Part shown: one piece after another, positions 43,504 through 52,612 of the stretch
How positions within the stretch are numbered: position 1 is the first letter of the stretch
How the letters are laid out: each line of letters starts with the position of its first letter
Notes under the pieces: model-generated
The model's database searches: none
What the model was told of the DNA's origin: nothing
What the model saw: the letters and a program-made list of their open reading frames with translations, nothing else
Assembly (NCBI RefSeq): GCF_900167975.1
Contig: NZ_FUZU01000005.1
Coordinates: 439,001 to 503,000, forward strand
Length of the DNA: 64,000 nucleotides
Source: Ohtaekwangia koreensis
GTDB lineage: Bacteria; Bacteroidota; Bacteroidia; Cytophagales; Cyclobacteriaceae
Reading direction: 5' to 3'
Translations under genes and position numbers: made by a program

Positions 43504-46500
43504 ACTGCTTTACACACCCGCTCGTTTACATATACCAGGTAACCTTTTGCTTCTTCAAGCCCCATGGATTTCAAGATCGTGAGATATTCTTTCACCTGGT
43601 GCTCATCTTCCGTTTTGGGTGCTCCCGTTTTGTAATCGATCAGCAGGGCGCGTTTATCTTTTATAACAATGCGGTCAATTCTTCGTTCGCTTCCATCGGG
43701 CATAATGAGTGACGCTTCACGCTTCGAAAGTATATCTTCAGCAAATGCTTCGCGAAGGGAAGGATGTTTCACAATCCAGTGGATGGATTCTTCAATAGGG
43801 CTTCGCTCATCCTGATGGATCAGTCCTTCTTTGATGGCTTGTTCCAGGGTGAGCACTATATCTTGCTCCGTTTTTATTCGCGCCATCAGTGTATGCAGAA
43901 AAATTCCATAGTTAATCTTTTTCCGCTTTTCGGTTTGCTGGAAAAATTCTCTTCCCCGTGTGCGCACCTGTAATCGCTCACGCCACGGAGTTATATAGTA
44001 GTTCCGTAATATCAATGAATTGCTTGGGCGAATCTCGGTACGCTGTACTTCAATGGTGCCAATGGTAAGCATTTTGTTCGCAGCAGACCAATGCTGTTGT
44101 AGCTGCATGCTGCCTTCAATCACGCGTTGTGTCAGTTTGCCAATGTGATTGATGCTTCCGGATTTACCATAAGGAGCAAAGGCAATTAACCCATGTTCAG
44201 CACGCGTAAAAGCCACGTATAGTAAATTCAGATTGTCAAGGTATATACGTTTGCGTTCTTCGGTATAATACTCGTGGAAGCACGTGTTCTCCAGCTTGCT
44301 GCTATATTTCAGCGGCAGAAAGCCGATATCTTTAAATAGCGTTTCATCTGAACGACACCAGAGTATAGGTGATTTCATCGGAGGATGGTTCAGCTCCCAA
44401 TTCAAAAAAGGTATAATAACATAATTGAACTGTAGTCCTTTTGATTTATGGATGGTGATGATCTGTGCAGCGTCAACACCACCTGCTACCTGTATAGATT
44501 TTTTATGTTTGTTGTCGTCCCACCATTGCAGGAAAGAAGCGAGATCACTTTTTTCGCGCATTCCGAATTCAATAACGACATCCTGGAAAGCTTGCAGGTA
44601 TGCAATTTCTGTGGAGAGCTTTCCGAGGTTGAACATGTGGATCAGGTTCTCGACCAGTTCTACCAACGGCAGGGCTGCCAGTACATCGCGTTGTTCCGTG
44701 AAGGGGAGTGGCACCAGCTTCGCGAACTCTTTCGTTTTGCTGTTGGAAAATAATTTATGCTGATTCGGAAACGCCTGTTGTGGCCAAAGCTTCTGATATT
44801 CATACGCAAGCTGTGCACGCGCAATTAAGTTCTTGCCGTCTTCCAGCAAACGCATCGCATTGATGAGTACAACGACAGAGGCAGCCTGGTCGAGGCGCAA
44901 CGATTCATTGGAGACTACATCATATTTATACTCTGGTTTTGCCTGGGGCGATGATCTATACTGCATGAAATACTGCGCGATCATTTGCCCTTCACTATTG
45001 TCGCGCACCAGGAATGCTATATCCCGTAGCGCGATACCTTTTTGTTGCAAGTCTTCTACTATACCCGGGAGACGCTCCAGGGAAAGGTCTTCGAATCTGA
45101 CTTTACCAGCTTTTTCGCCTTCCTCTTCGGTGGGTTCATTTTTAGTAGCTTCGGCAGCTTCGATAAACTGAACGGATATATAGCCCTTGTCGGGATTACG
45201 AAATAATTTTTGAGCAGCATCTCCATACGACTCTTGTGGAAATGTAGTGCCGGTTTCTTTTCCGATGATTTCAGACGCAGCTGCAAATACTGTATTGTTG
45301 AAATTTACTACGTTGCCTGCGCTCCGGTAGTTTGTGTCGAGCGGAAACGTATCGATCATCAGTTCGCCAACATCATCTTTTACTTTTTCCTGGAGGATAT
45401 TCAGATCGCCTCCACGCCAGCGATATATAGATTGTTTGATGTCGCCTACAATCATGCTTCTGTAGTTTTGCGCTATACCGTTGCGCACCAGCGGAAGTAT
45501 ATTCTTCCATTGAAATCCGGAAGTATCCTGAAATTCATCGATGAGAAAATGCCGGTAAAACGATCCCACCTTTTCATAGATAAAAGATGTATCCTGTCCT
45601 TGCATGATGCCTTGTAAAAACTGGGGTGCATCGGATAGCAACATCAGGTTGTTTTCGCGGAGATATTCCCGTAAGGTCTTTGATATATCCGAGAGCAACC
45701 CGAATACATAGAGATTTCGTAAAGCCTGTTCTGCAGAAAAATAAGATATACTTTCCTTCTCAATATAGCCTACAAGTGCGGCCAGCTGTGGCAGCCAGCG
45801 TTGATTACCCATCGAGACAATGAGTGCAGCGTTACCTGTTTTGGATGGCCATTCCCGAGCGTCCACCAACATCGCCATGACGCGCGTACCCGGAAGTTTG
45901 ATTTCATTTTCAAGTCCTGCGATATAAGAATATATACTTCCCGATTTACCATACTTGAAATCGGTAACAGAAAGATTATGGTCGTGAAATTCTTTCAGCA
46001 GCGCTCGTGCTTCCTGGTATACTTTACTCTCAAACTGTTTTACAACACTCTGTAATTTTATCCGTGTACTTTTGAAAAACTCTTTGTTCTCGGTTACACG
46101 CAGTACCTGGTCTTCTATAGCCTTGAATTCTTCTTTAAAGATTTCTTTCGAAAAATCGAGCAGAGCAGAGCGGATGTCCCAATCTTTACCTTCCACCAAT
46201 CGTTCGAGTGAAAATTCAAGAACCCATCCACGTAACTCGTCATCATCGGTGAGGTTGTCCATTACCTGGTCGATCACTTCTTCCAGCACCATATCGTTAT
46301 CAACCTCCAACCGGAAATTGCCAAGCAAATTCGTTTCACGCGTAAAGGAACGGATCACGCGTTGAAAGAAAGCATCGATTGTGCTGATTGAAAATTGTGA
46401 GTAATGATGCAGGATAAGCGAGAGCACTTCGCGACTTCGGTCTTTGAACTGAGCCGGTGTAAAGGTGCGTCCTTCAAGTTCGAAGTCGTAGAGGATCTCT

Positions 46501-46718
46501 GCAGAGAGATCTTCACTTTTGCCTTTCACAAAATCATCGAGGTAGCGGATGATGCGGTCCTTCATCTCCTGCGTACTCTTGTTGGTGAAGGTCATCGCTA
46601 GGATATACCGGAAATATTCCGGATACCGTAACGCAAGCTTCAGGTACTCTTTTGCAAGCGTACGTGTTTTGCCAGAGCCAGCGGAAGAGCGGTAAATATG
46701 GAAGGTTTTTTCTGTCAC
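43500..46718 (-). CDS. AddA-like UvrD-type helicase-nuclease
   Basis: A 1072-aa SF1 helicase that processes broken DNA ends for recombination. Walker A at residues 11-18 (SSAGSGKT), motif Ia AMTFTNKS, motif II LIDEFQDTSGFQW, motif IV DTNYRSAGN, motif V ITIHKSKGLQF, motif VI LYVAFTRAEHGL. The C-terminal nuclease has RIDRIVIKDKRALLIDYKTGAP. No Fe-S cysteine set, as in AddA. Its stop overlaps the start of the AddB-like gene. The divergent 343-bp gap to the patatin gene carries no clear TAnnTTTG match. Confidence 0.92.
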   Translation of the reverse strand: MTEKTFHIYRSSAGSGKTRTLAKEYLKLALRYPEYFRYILAMTFTNKSTQEMKDRIIRYLDDFVKGKSEDLSAEILYDFELEGRTFTPAQFKDRSREVLSLILHHYSQFSISTIDAFFQRVIRSFTRETNLLGNFRLEVDNDMVLEEVIDQVMDNLTDDDELRGWVLEFSLERLVEGKDWDIRSALLDFSKEIFKEEFKAIEDQVLRVTENKEFFKSTRIKLQSVVKQFESKVYQEARALLKEFHDHNLSVTDFKYGKSGSIYSYIAGLENEIKLPGTRVMAMLVDAREWPSKTGNAALIVSMGNQRWLPQLAALVGYIEKESISYFSAEQALRNLYVFGLLSDISKTLREYLRENNLMLLSDAPQFLQGIMQGQDTSFIYEKVGSFYRHFLIDEFQDTSGFQWKNILPLVRNGIAQNYRSMIVGDIKQSIYRWRGGDLNILQEKVKDDVGELMIDTFPLDTNYRSAGNVVNFNNTVFAAASEIIGKETGTTFPQESYGDAAQKLFRNPDKGYISVQFIEAAEATKNEPTEEEGEKAGKVRFEDLSLERLPGIVEDLQQKGIALRDIAFLVRDNSEGQMIAQYFMQYRSSPQAKPEYKYDVVSNESLRLDQAASVVVLINAMRLLEDGKNLIARAQLAYEYQKLWPQQAFPNQHKLFSNSKTKEFAKLVPLPFTEQRDVLAALPLVELVENLIHMFNLGKLSTEIAYLQAFQDVVIEFGMREKSDLASFLQWWDDNKHKKSIQVAGGVDAAQIITIHKSKGLQFNYVIIPFLNWELNHPPMKSPILWCRSDETLFKDIGFLPLKYSSKLENTCFHEYYTEERKRIYLDNLNLLYVAFTRAEHGLIAFAPYGKSGSINHIGKLTQRVIEGSMQLQQHWSAANKMLTIGTIEVQRTEIRPSNSLILRNYYITPWRERLQVRTRGREFFQQTEKRKKINYGIFLHTLMARIKTEQDIVLTLEQAIKEGLIHQDERSPIEESIHWIVKHPSLREAFAEDILSKREASLIMPDGSERRIDRIVIKDKRALLIDYKTGAPKTEDEHQVKEYLTILKSMGLEEAKGYLVYVNERVCKAV

Positions 46719-47061
46719 GAGGCCGAAGTAAACTTAATGGAAGCAATTACGCAACGTGAATATTTTTACTTCGCATTCTTGTCTCAAAAACACAAGCTTG
46801 TTATAAAGAGTGCTATAGGTCTGAAAAAATTGCTTCACGAAATCCTGTTAAGACTTTGTTAACTTTTAAGAGGTTCGGGTATTATAAAATTCTGCGCGAC
46901 CCCGTAGTAAACCTTTCTCTGTGAAAGCATTATAATCGTCAGAAAAAAATCAGGTCATCAATTCAAAAAGTAACCAGCAAATTGAAACATAACTTTTAAT
47001 TTTCGGCCGTGTTTAAATCTGAAGACTGATTAAAAAACACTACCTTGAATTAAATCCGTCT
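46719..47061. other. 343-bp divergent intergenic region
   Basis: Divergent gap between the AddA-like gene and the patatin gene. I see no terminator, no exact TAnnTTTG on either strand, no repeat and no RNA gene. It must hold both promoters, but I cannot point to them. Confidence 0.5.
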
Positions 47062-49353
47062 ATGCTGCGCAAGCTCTATTTACTGGGACCGAAGTTCATT
47101 TACTCTTTTCCAGTTCAATTATTGTTCAATAACATAAAGCGTAACCAGGTGTTAATGCTTTGCTGGATCATTCTTTTCGCAATGATCACCGGCAGCTTTG
47201 GTAAGTACCTCGGAATCCCCTATCTCTTCCTCGATCCCGAATATTTGAATCATGTAAATTTCCGAAGCTTTTTTATACTCGGACTGGTAACGGCTGGGTT
47301 TACAACGGCTTTCCACATCACGTGCTATATCACGGATGGTCACCGCTTCTCATTTGTCGGGACGTTGTCAAAACCATTTTCAAAATTTGCAATTAACAAC
47401 AGTGTAATACCAGCTATTTTTCTCATCACCTATATCTACGAGATCATTGAGTTTCAAACACACAATGAATATAGCACACCCGCCGGTCTGGCGTGGAACC
47501 TGGGAGGTTTGCTAACCGGATATACGGTGATGACGCTCATCTTCTTCGGATACTTCTGGCTTACCAATAAAGATATCTTCAAATATGTGGTGTGTCGTAT
47601 CGATGAGAAGATCAAGCAGAATGTACAGGTTACACGCGCGAGTGCCATGAAGAAACTTGATATCGCCCGCAAGAAACAAGTACGGGTTGATAATTACATA
47701 GATTACGATCTTAAAGTAAAGGAAGTAGAGTATAATACATTTTACGATAAAGCAACGGTACTCCAGGTGTTCGATCAGAATCATTTTAATCTGGTGGTTA
47801 TCGAGCTGATGATCTTCATTATCATTATCGTACTCGGCATCTTTAAAGATTACCCGATGTTTCAGTTACCGGCTGCATCCAGCTTTATTATATTCCTTAC
47901 GGTTTTCGTGATGATGTCGGGAGCATTTTCGTATTGGTTTGGAGGATGGTCTGCCACGGTAGCCCTACTGGCTTTTTTAACACTCAACTATCTGGTGGGA
48001 GAGGAGTTTTTTACCAAGAAGTACGAAGCGTTTGGATTGGATTATCAGCGTATGCCTGCGGAGTATACCATTCAGGCGTTGCAGCAACTCAACGATAGCG
48101 CACACATTCAGCGCGACAAGCAAGCCACTATGGTGATGCTTGAAAACTGGCGGAAGAAATTTCCTGCGGATCAAAAACCGAAGATGGTTTTTCTCTGCAC
48201 GAGTGGAGGTGGAAAACGTGCGGCACTGTGGACGCTCACAGCCCTGCAAGCATCGGATAGTCTCACGAAAGGGAAGCTGATGGAAAACACAATCCTTATT
48301 ACCGGTGCTTCCGGTGGATTGATTGGTGCCAGTTATTATCGCGAGTTAAAGTTACAGGCGAAGAAGGGAAAGAACATTCACCCCAACGCCATGATCCACC
48401 GCCAAAAAATTGCAACGGATAATTTGAATCCACTCATTTTTAGTTTGATGGCGAACGACCTCTTTGTTGGCTTCACAAAATTTGAATACGGTGGAAATTT
48501 ATATTACCGCGATCGTGGCTATACATTTGAAGAACAGCTGAACCAGATCACAGAGAATCTTCTTAACAAGCCGATCGAAGCATATGATATAGAGGAGAAA
48601 AACGCAGTGATTCCCATGATGATCCTGACGCCTACGGTAGTAAATGACGGGCGTAAACTATATATCGCTGCGAGTCCGGTTTCGTTTATGAATTACGACA
48701 TCACTGATTTTCCGCGGCAGGCGTTTCCCAAAATCAGCGGTGTTGACTTCCAGACTTTATTTAAAGATCACAACGGTGCAAACCTGCGCTTTCTTTCGGC
48801 ACTCCGCATGAGCGCAACGTTTCCCTATATTACACCCAACACTACGTTGCCTACTGAGCCAGGAATTAAAATAATGGATGCCGGTATATCTGATAACTTC
48901 GGAGTGTCGGATGCTGTGCGCTTCCTCTTTGCGTTTAAAGAGTGGATTGGAGAGAATACATCCGGGATTGTTTTTGTATCGATCCGCGATTCTCCAAAGC
49001 TTGACCCGATCAAACAAAAAACAGGGCAAACTATCATTGATGATTTTACACAACCCATCAGCAGTGTATATAACAACTTCGAAAACTTTCAGGATATAAA
49101 CAGTGATATGCTGATCGGACATGCCAAGTCGTGGTTCAAGGGAGATATAGATCGTATAGATCTTCAATATCAAACGGAGAACTATGTTCCTATTCTTCAG
49201 AAGATGGATAGCATCCGCCAGAATAACTCACGTGCTTCCCTCAGCTGGCGGCTCACCACCCGCGAGAAATATAGCATTGAGTATACGATCAACTCTGCTG
49301 AAAATCAGCGGCAACTGCAGAGATTGGTAAAACTTCTGGAGAATCAGAATTGA
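47062..49353 (+). CDS. Polytopic membrane protein with C-terminal patatin-like phospholipase domain
   Basis: A 763-aa protein. Seven or so hydrophobic segments are seen at about 31-50, 68-90, 114-130, 146-168, 243-261, 272-290 and 295-312. A charged cytoplasmic loop lies at about 170-235. From about 370 a patatin domain follows: oxyanion-type TSGGGKRAALW (380-390), nucleophile S417 in TGASGGLIGASYY and the catalytic Asp D606 in IMDAGISDNFG. The Ser/Asp dyad is complete, so lipid acyl hydrolysis is expected, anchored to the membrane. The membrane part is unusual for patatins. No neighbour explains the role. Confidence 0.87.
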   Translation: MLRKLYLLGPKFIYSFPVQLLFNNIKRNQVLMLCWIILFAMITGSFGKYLGIPYLFLDPEYLNHVNFRSFFILGLVTAGFTTAFHITCYITDGHRFSFVGTLSKPFSKFAINNSVIPAIFLITYIYEIIEFQTHNEYSTPAGLAWNLGGLLTGYTVMTLIFFGYFWLTNKDIFKYVVCRIDEKIKQNVQVTRASAMKKLDIARKKQVRVDNYIDYDLKVKEVEYNTFYDKATVLQVFDQNHFNLVVIELMIFIIIIVLGIFKDYPMFQLPAASSFIIFLTVFVMMSGAFSYWFGGWSATVALLAFLTLNYLVGEEFFTKKYEAFGLDYQRMPAEYTIQALQQLNDSAHIQRDKQATMVMLENWRKKFPADQKPKMVFLCTSGGGKRAALWTLTALQASDSLTKGKLMENTILITGASGGLIGASYYRELKLQAKKGKNIHPNAMIHRQKIATDNLNPLIFSLMANDLFVGFTKFEYGGNLYYRDRGYTFEEQLNQITENLLNKPIEAYDIEEKNAVIPMMILTPTVVNDGRKLYIAASPVSFMNYDITDFPRQAFPKISGVDFQTLFKDHNGANLRFLSALRMSATFPYITPNTTLPTEPGIKIMDAGISDNFGVSDAVRFLFAFKEWIGENTSGIVFVSIRDSPKLDPIKQKTGQTIIDDFTQPISSVYNNFENFQDINSDMLIGHAKSWFKGDIDRIDLQYQTENYVPILQKMDSIRQNNSRASLSWRLTTREKYSIEYTINSAENQRQLQRLVKLLENQN

Positions 49354-49389
49354 GAGTGATGTTCGAATTATTTATATAGTACATCTGCC

Positions 49390-50013
49390 ATGGAACTTCA
49401 AGCTTTATTTCCTCAGTTCGATCCGGAGCTTATCGCTCTGCTTGAAAAGGTTGGACAGGTCGTTGATTTCGAAGAAGGATCTATGCTGATGCGTTCAGGA
49501 CAATACTTCAAAAACTCAATGCTCATTCTTGACGGACGCGTGAAGCTTTATCGGGAAGGCAATGATGGCGAAGAGTTTTTTCTATATCACCTGGAAAAAG
49601 GACAAGCCTGTGCGCTGTCGATGATCTGCGCTACCAAAAATGAATCCAGTGCCCTGAAGGCAAAAGCTATAACGCATGTAAAAGCGCTGGCTGTACCGAT
49701 CCAGCATATGGATGAACTGATGCAGCATCATCGTCAGTGGTATTACTTTGTGTTGGAAACCTATCGCTCACGCTTTGAGGAATTACTCGAAGTGCTCGAC
49801 CAGGTAGCGTTCCATTCTATGGATCAGAAACTGGAATTCTATCTGAAGCGCCAGTTTGATTCTGTACAGGGAGATAAAATTACTGTGACACACCAGGAGA
49901 TTGCAGATGACCTTAATTCTTCCAGGGAAGTGATCAGCAGACTGCTGAAGAAACTGGAGTCTTCCAAAAAGATTGCGATATCGCGTAATGAGCTCACACG
50001 ATTGAGTCTGTGA
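49390..50013 (+). CDS. Crp/Fnr-family transcriptional regulator
   Basis: A 207-aa regulator: cNMP-binding-like beta-roll about 18-120 (EEGSMLMRSGQYFKNSMLILDGRVKLY), C-terminal helix, then a Crp-type HTH about 165-195 (THQEIADDLNSSREVISRLLKKLE). The usual phosphate-binding arginine/serine loop of cAMP sites is not clearly present, so the signal is not likely cAMP. Only two Cys are visible, and they do not suggest an Fnr-type cluster. It directly precedes an RND efflux operon, whose promoter region carries a perfect TGTGA-N6-TCACA site. Confidence 0.93.
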   Translation: MELQALFPQFDPELIALLEKVGQVVDFEEGSMLMRSGQYFKNSMLILDGRVKLYREGNDGEEFFLYHLEKGQACALSMICATKNESSALKAKAITHVKALAVPIQHMDELMQHHRQWYYFVLETYRSRFEELLEVLDQVAFHSMDQKLEFYLKRQFDSVQGDKITVTHQEIADDLNSSREVISRLLKKLESSKKIAISRNELTRLSL

Positions 50014-50048
50014 GGAGATAATTGAAAAGCAACAAACCGTGCTATAAC

Positions 50049-50078
50049 AGGTGATGGCTCAGTGTCATCACCTTTTTT
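50049..50078 (+). terminator. Intrinsic terminator of the Crp/Fnr gene
   Basis: AGGTGATG (50049-50056) and CATCACCT (50066-50073) pair perfectly, followed by a T-run. It closes the regulator gene and shows that the efflux operon has its own promoter. Confidence 0.9.
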
Positions 50079-50108
50079 ATTTGCCTTTTTTAAAAGTAAA
50101 TATACCCG

Positions 50109-50124
50109 TGTGACTCTAGTCACA
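50109..50124. promoter_or_regulatory. Perfect Crp-type operator before the RND operon
   Basis: TGTGACTCTAGTCACA is a 7-2-7 perfect palindrome matching TGTGA-N6-TCACA. Its centre is about 41 bp upstream of the transcription start expected from the TACCTTTG element, the class II activator position. The only Crp-family gene in the window ends 95 bp upstream. Confidence 0.75.
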
Positions 50125-50145
50125 GTATACAGCTTAGCGCCAAAA

Positions 50146-50153
50146 TACCTTTG
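50146..50153 (+). promoter_or_regulatory. -7 element of the RND efflux operon
   Basis: TACCTTTG is an exact TAnnTTTG match, 17 bp before the TolC start codon. No TTG at -33; the Crp-type site lies there instead, as expected of an activator-dependent promoter. The implied leader is only about 13 nt. Confidence 0.7.
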
Positions 50154-50170
50154 TATAAAAATAAAGGTAC

Positions 50171-51484
50171 ATGAACAAAGTACGTTGGGCACTGTTCGGG
50201 GCTGTTATACTGGTTTCGGCATCCATAAAGGCACAGGAGGTTCCGCTTACACTGCAGGAAGCGTTGGATGCTTCATTCCGGAATAATAAAGAAATTATAC
50301 TATCGGGTATAGATGAAGAAATTGCCCGTGCAAAATACCGGCAGACCGATGCTGTTTTTCTGCCTCAGGTACGATTAAGTTATACGGGTGTAAGCACCAA
50401 TAATCCATTGAATGCTTTCGGATTCAAACTACAACAGCAGTCGATCACATCCAATGATTTCAATCCGGAAGTATTGAATTACCCCTCGTCAAAGCAAAAT
50501 TTCATGACGAAAGCAGAGTGGCAGCAGCCGCTCATCAATGCCGACCAGGTATATGCGCGACAAGCCGCACAGAAACAAGTGGAGGTATATGGATTCAAAA
50601 CAAAGCGTGCAAAAGAATACCTGACGTTAGAGATTACAAACACGTATGCACAACTATATCTGGCCTGGCAGGCGATGCACGTGTGGGAAGAAGCAACGCA
50701 TGCAGCAGCCACTATATATACTGACACGAACAATCGGTTTGAGAAAGGATATCTGCAAAAACCGGATGTACTGCAGGTGCAGGTAGAGCAGGCCATGGTT
50801 GCTACAAAACTGGCGGAAGCACGCAGTACGATTCGCAATATATCCGATCAGTTAAGTTTGCTGATGGGCGCACCCGGAAGTGCTATATATAAAGCTGACG
50901 CTTTAATACAGGTACATACAGTATTTGATTCTACCCTGCTTATTCCGGAGAATCGTTCAGACTTTCAGGCGATGCGGGCAGCGATAGCCGCGCACGAAAA
51001 AATGATCCGCTCCGGAAAGACCAGTTATATACCTCGGTTGAATGCCTTTGGTGAATACCTCATCAACGACCGGCAGCCGTTTGGCTTTGGCTCTGATTCG
51101 TACCTGGTGGGAGCGCAACTGTCGTGGACGCTCTTCAACGGTATGTCTACACGGTATAAGATTGCGGAACAACACGCCGAGCGTAACAAAGCAACCGAGC
51201 AACTTTCTTATCAGCAGGAGCAGGCACAACTCGCGCTGCGTAAAGCACTACGCCAACTCGATGATACACGGTATACCTTACAGCAACAGGAAACGGCTGT
51301 GCAGCAAACCGCGGAATCACTCCGCATTTTGCAGAACCGCTATCAGCAAGGACTGGTCACCACAGGCGAACTACTGCAGGCACTAACACTCTTGTCGCAG
51401 CAAAAGCTTAATCAGGTGCTGGCTGTGTTTCAGTATAACACCACGGTGGCCTACCTGCAATTTCTAACATCTTCTGAAAAGTAA
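50171..51484 (+). CDS. TolC-family outer-membrane efflux channel
   Basis: A 437-aa channel with a signal peptide (about 1-21, VSASIKAQ) and the repeated coiled-coil helices of the OEP family (LTLQEALDASFRNNKEIILSG, TLQQQETAVQQTAESLRILQNRYQQGLVTTGELLQA). It is the outer-membrane exit duct of the tripartite pump encoded downstream. First gene of the operon: the next starts 12 bp later. Its ATG lies close behind a TAnnTTTG element. Confidence 0.93.
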   Translation: MNKVRWALFGAVILVSASIKAQEVPLTLQEALDASFRNNKEIILSGIDEEIARAKYRQTDAVFLPQVRLSYTGVSTNNPLNAFGFKLQQQSITSNDFNPEVLNYPSSKQNFMTKAEWQQPLINADQVYARQAAQKQVEVYGFKTKRAKEYLTLEITNTYAQLYLAWQAMHVWEEATHAAATIYTDTNNRFEKGYLQKPDVLQVQVEQAMVATKLAEARSTIRNISDQLSLLMGAPGSAIYKADALIQVHTVFDSTLLIPENRSDFQAMRAAIAAHEKMIRSGKTSYIPRLNAFGEYLINDRQPFGFGSDSYLVGAQLSWTLFNGMSTRYKIAEQHAERNKATEQLSYQQEQAQLALRKALRQLDDTRYTLQQQETAVQQTAESLRILQNRYQQGLVTTGELLQALTLLSQQKLNQVLAVFQYNTTVAYLQFLTSSEK

Positions 51485-51496
51485 AAAAGCATTTCT

Positions 51497-52588
51497 ATGA
51501 AAATATATTCGTATAGCGCAGCAGCGCTGTTTCTTCCGGTTAGCATTTTTTTTGTTGCTTGTTCGGGAGATGCTACACAACACGCTATATCTCCGGACGC
51601 AGCGGTAAAAGTAACGGTGGCTATAGCTGGTAAAAAATCAGATGACGTTATTCGCAGTAGCGGGCAGATTGAAGCAGCAGAAACTGCCGTGATCAGCACC
51701 CGTGTCATGGGATTCATCACGCATATATATGTTAAGGCTGGCGATAATGTTAGGCAAGGTCAGCTACTGGTAGCAATTCACAATGCCGATATACAGGCGA
51801 AACGTGCGCAGGCACAGGCTATGGTTGAGGAAGCAGGTGCAGCGTTGAAAGACGCACAGAAGGATTATGATCGCTATACCGAGCTCTACAAACAACAAAG
51901 TGCATCTGAGAAAGAACTCGAAAATATAGCACTGCATTATCAGTCGGCAAAAGCTAAAGCAGAAACGGCACTGCAGATGCAGCGCGAAGCGGAAGCAACG
52001 CTAGCCTACACGCAGATTGTTGCCCCGTTTACCGGGGTGATCGTGCAACGGAACCAGGATGTCGGAAGTATGGCTAGTCCCGGAGCAGCTATACTGGTAC
52101 TCGAGCAGGATGGAAAATATCAAATCAGTACATCTGTTGCAGAAGAAGATATAGATCACGTTCGCCTGGGTGTTCCTGCAACCATAGAAATAAAATCTTC
52201 CGGAAGAAATATTGAAGGGAAAGTAACTGAGGTAAGTCCGTCATCGCAGATGAATGGTGGCCGCTACCTGGTAAAGATTGGCATTCCTGAAAATGCAAAG
52301 CAGGGATTATATGTAGGCATGTATGCGCAGGTGTCCATTACGGCCTCCGATAAAACAGAAAGTATAGATAGTACTATACTTATTCCGGCCACGGCTTTGG
52401 TATATGAGGATCAGCTTACGGGTTTGTATACGATCAGTGAAAACGCTACTGCATTACTTCGGTGGGTGCGACCAGGTCGTGCATACGGTGAGCAGGTAGA
52501 GATACTTTCAGGGCTGCGCGCAAATGAGCCATATATATTGGCTGCCGAAGGGAGACTATACAACGGAGTTCCGGTTTCGGTTAAATAA
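51497..52588 (+). CDS. RND periplasmic adaptor (membrane-fusion protein), lipoprotein
   Basis: A 363-aa adaptor with a lipoprotein signal (lipobox FVAC, Cys near residue 22). Biotinyl/lipoyl-like halves: VISTRVMGFITHIYVKAGDNVRQGQLLVAI and AYTQIVAPFTGVIVQRNQDVGSM. Alpha-helical hairpin between them (about 100-170), then the beta-barrel and membrane-proximal regions. It links the RND pump to the TolC-like channel. Spacing of 12 and 24 bp to its neighbours shows one operon. Confidence 0.94.
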   Translation: MKIYSYSAAALFLPVSIFFVACSGDATQHAISPDAAVKVTVAIAGKKSDDVIRSSGQIEAAETAVISTRVMGFITHIYVKAGDNVRQGQLLVAIHNADIQAKRAQAQAMVEEAGAALKDAQKDYDRYTELYKQQSASEKELENIALHYQSAKAKAETALQMQREAEATLAYTQIVAPFTGVIVQRNQDVGSMASPGAAILVLEQDGKYQISTSVAEEDIDHVRLGVPATIEIKSSGRNIEGKVTEVSPSSQMNGGRYLVKIGIPENAKQGLYVGMYAQVSITASDKTESIDSTILIPATALVYEDQLTGLYTISENATALLRWVRPGRAYGEQVEILSGLRANEPYILAAEGRLYNGVPVSVK

Positions 52589-52612
52589 TATTTCCAGTTC
52601 TGAATATATAGT

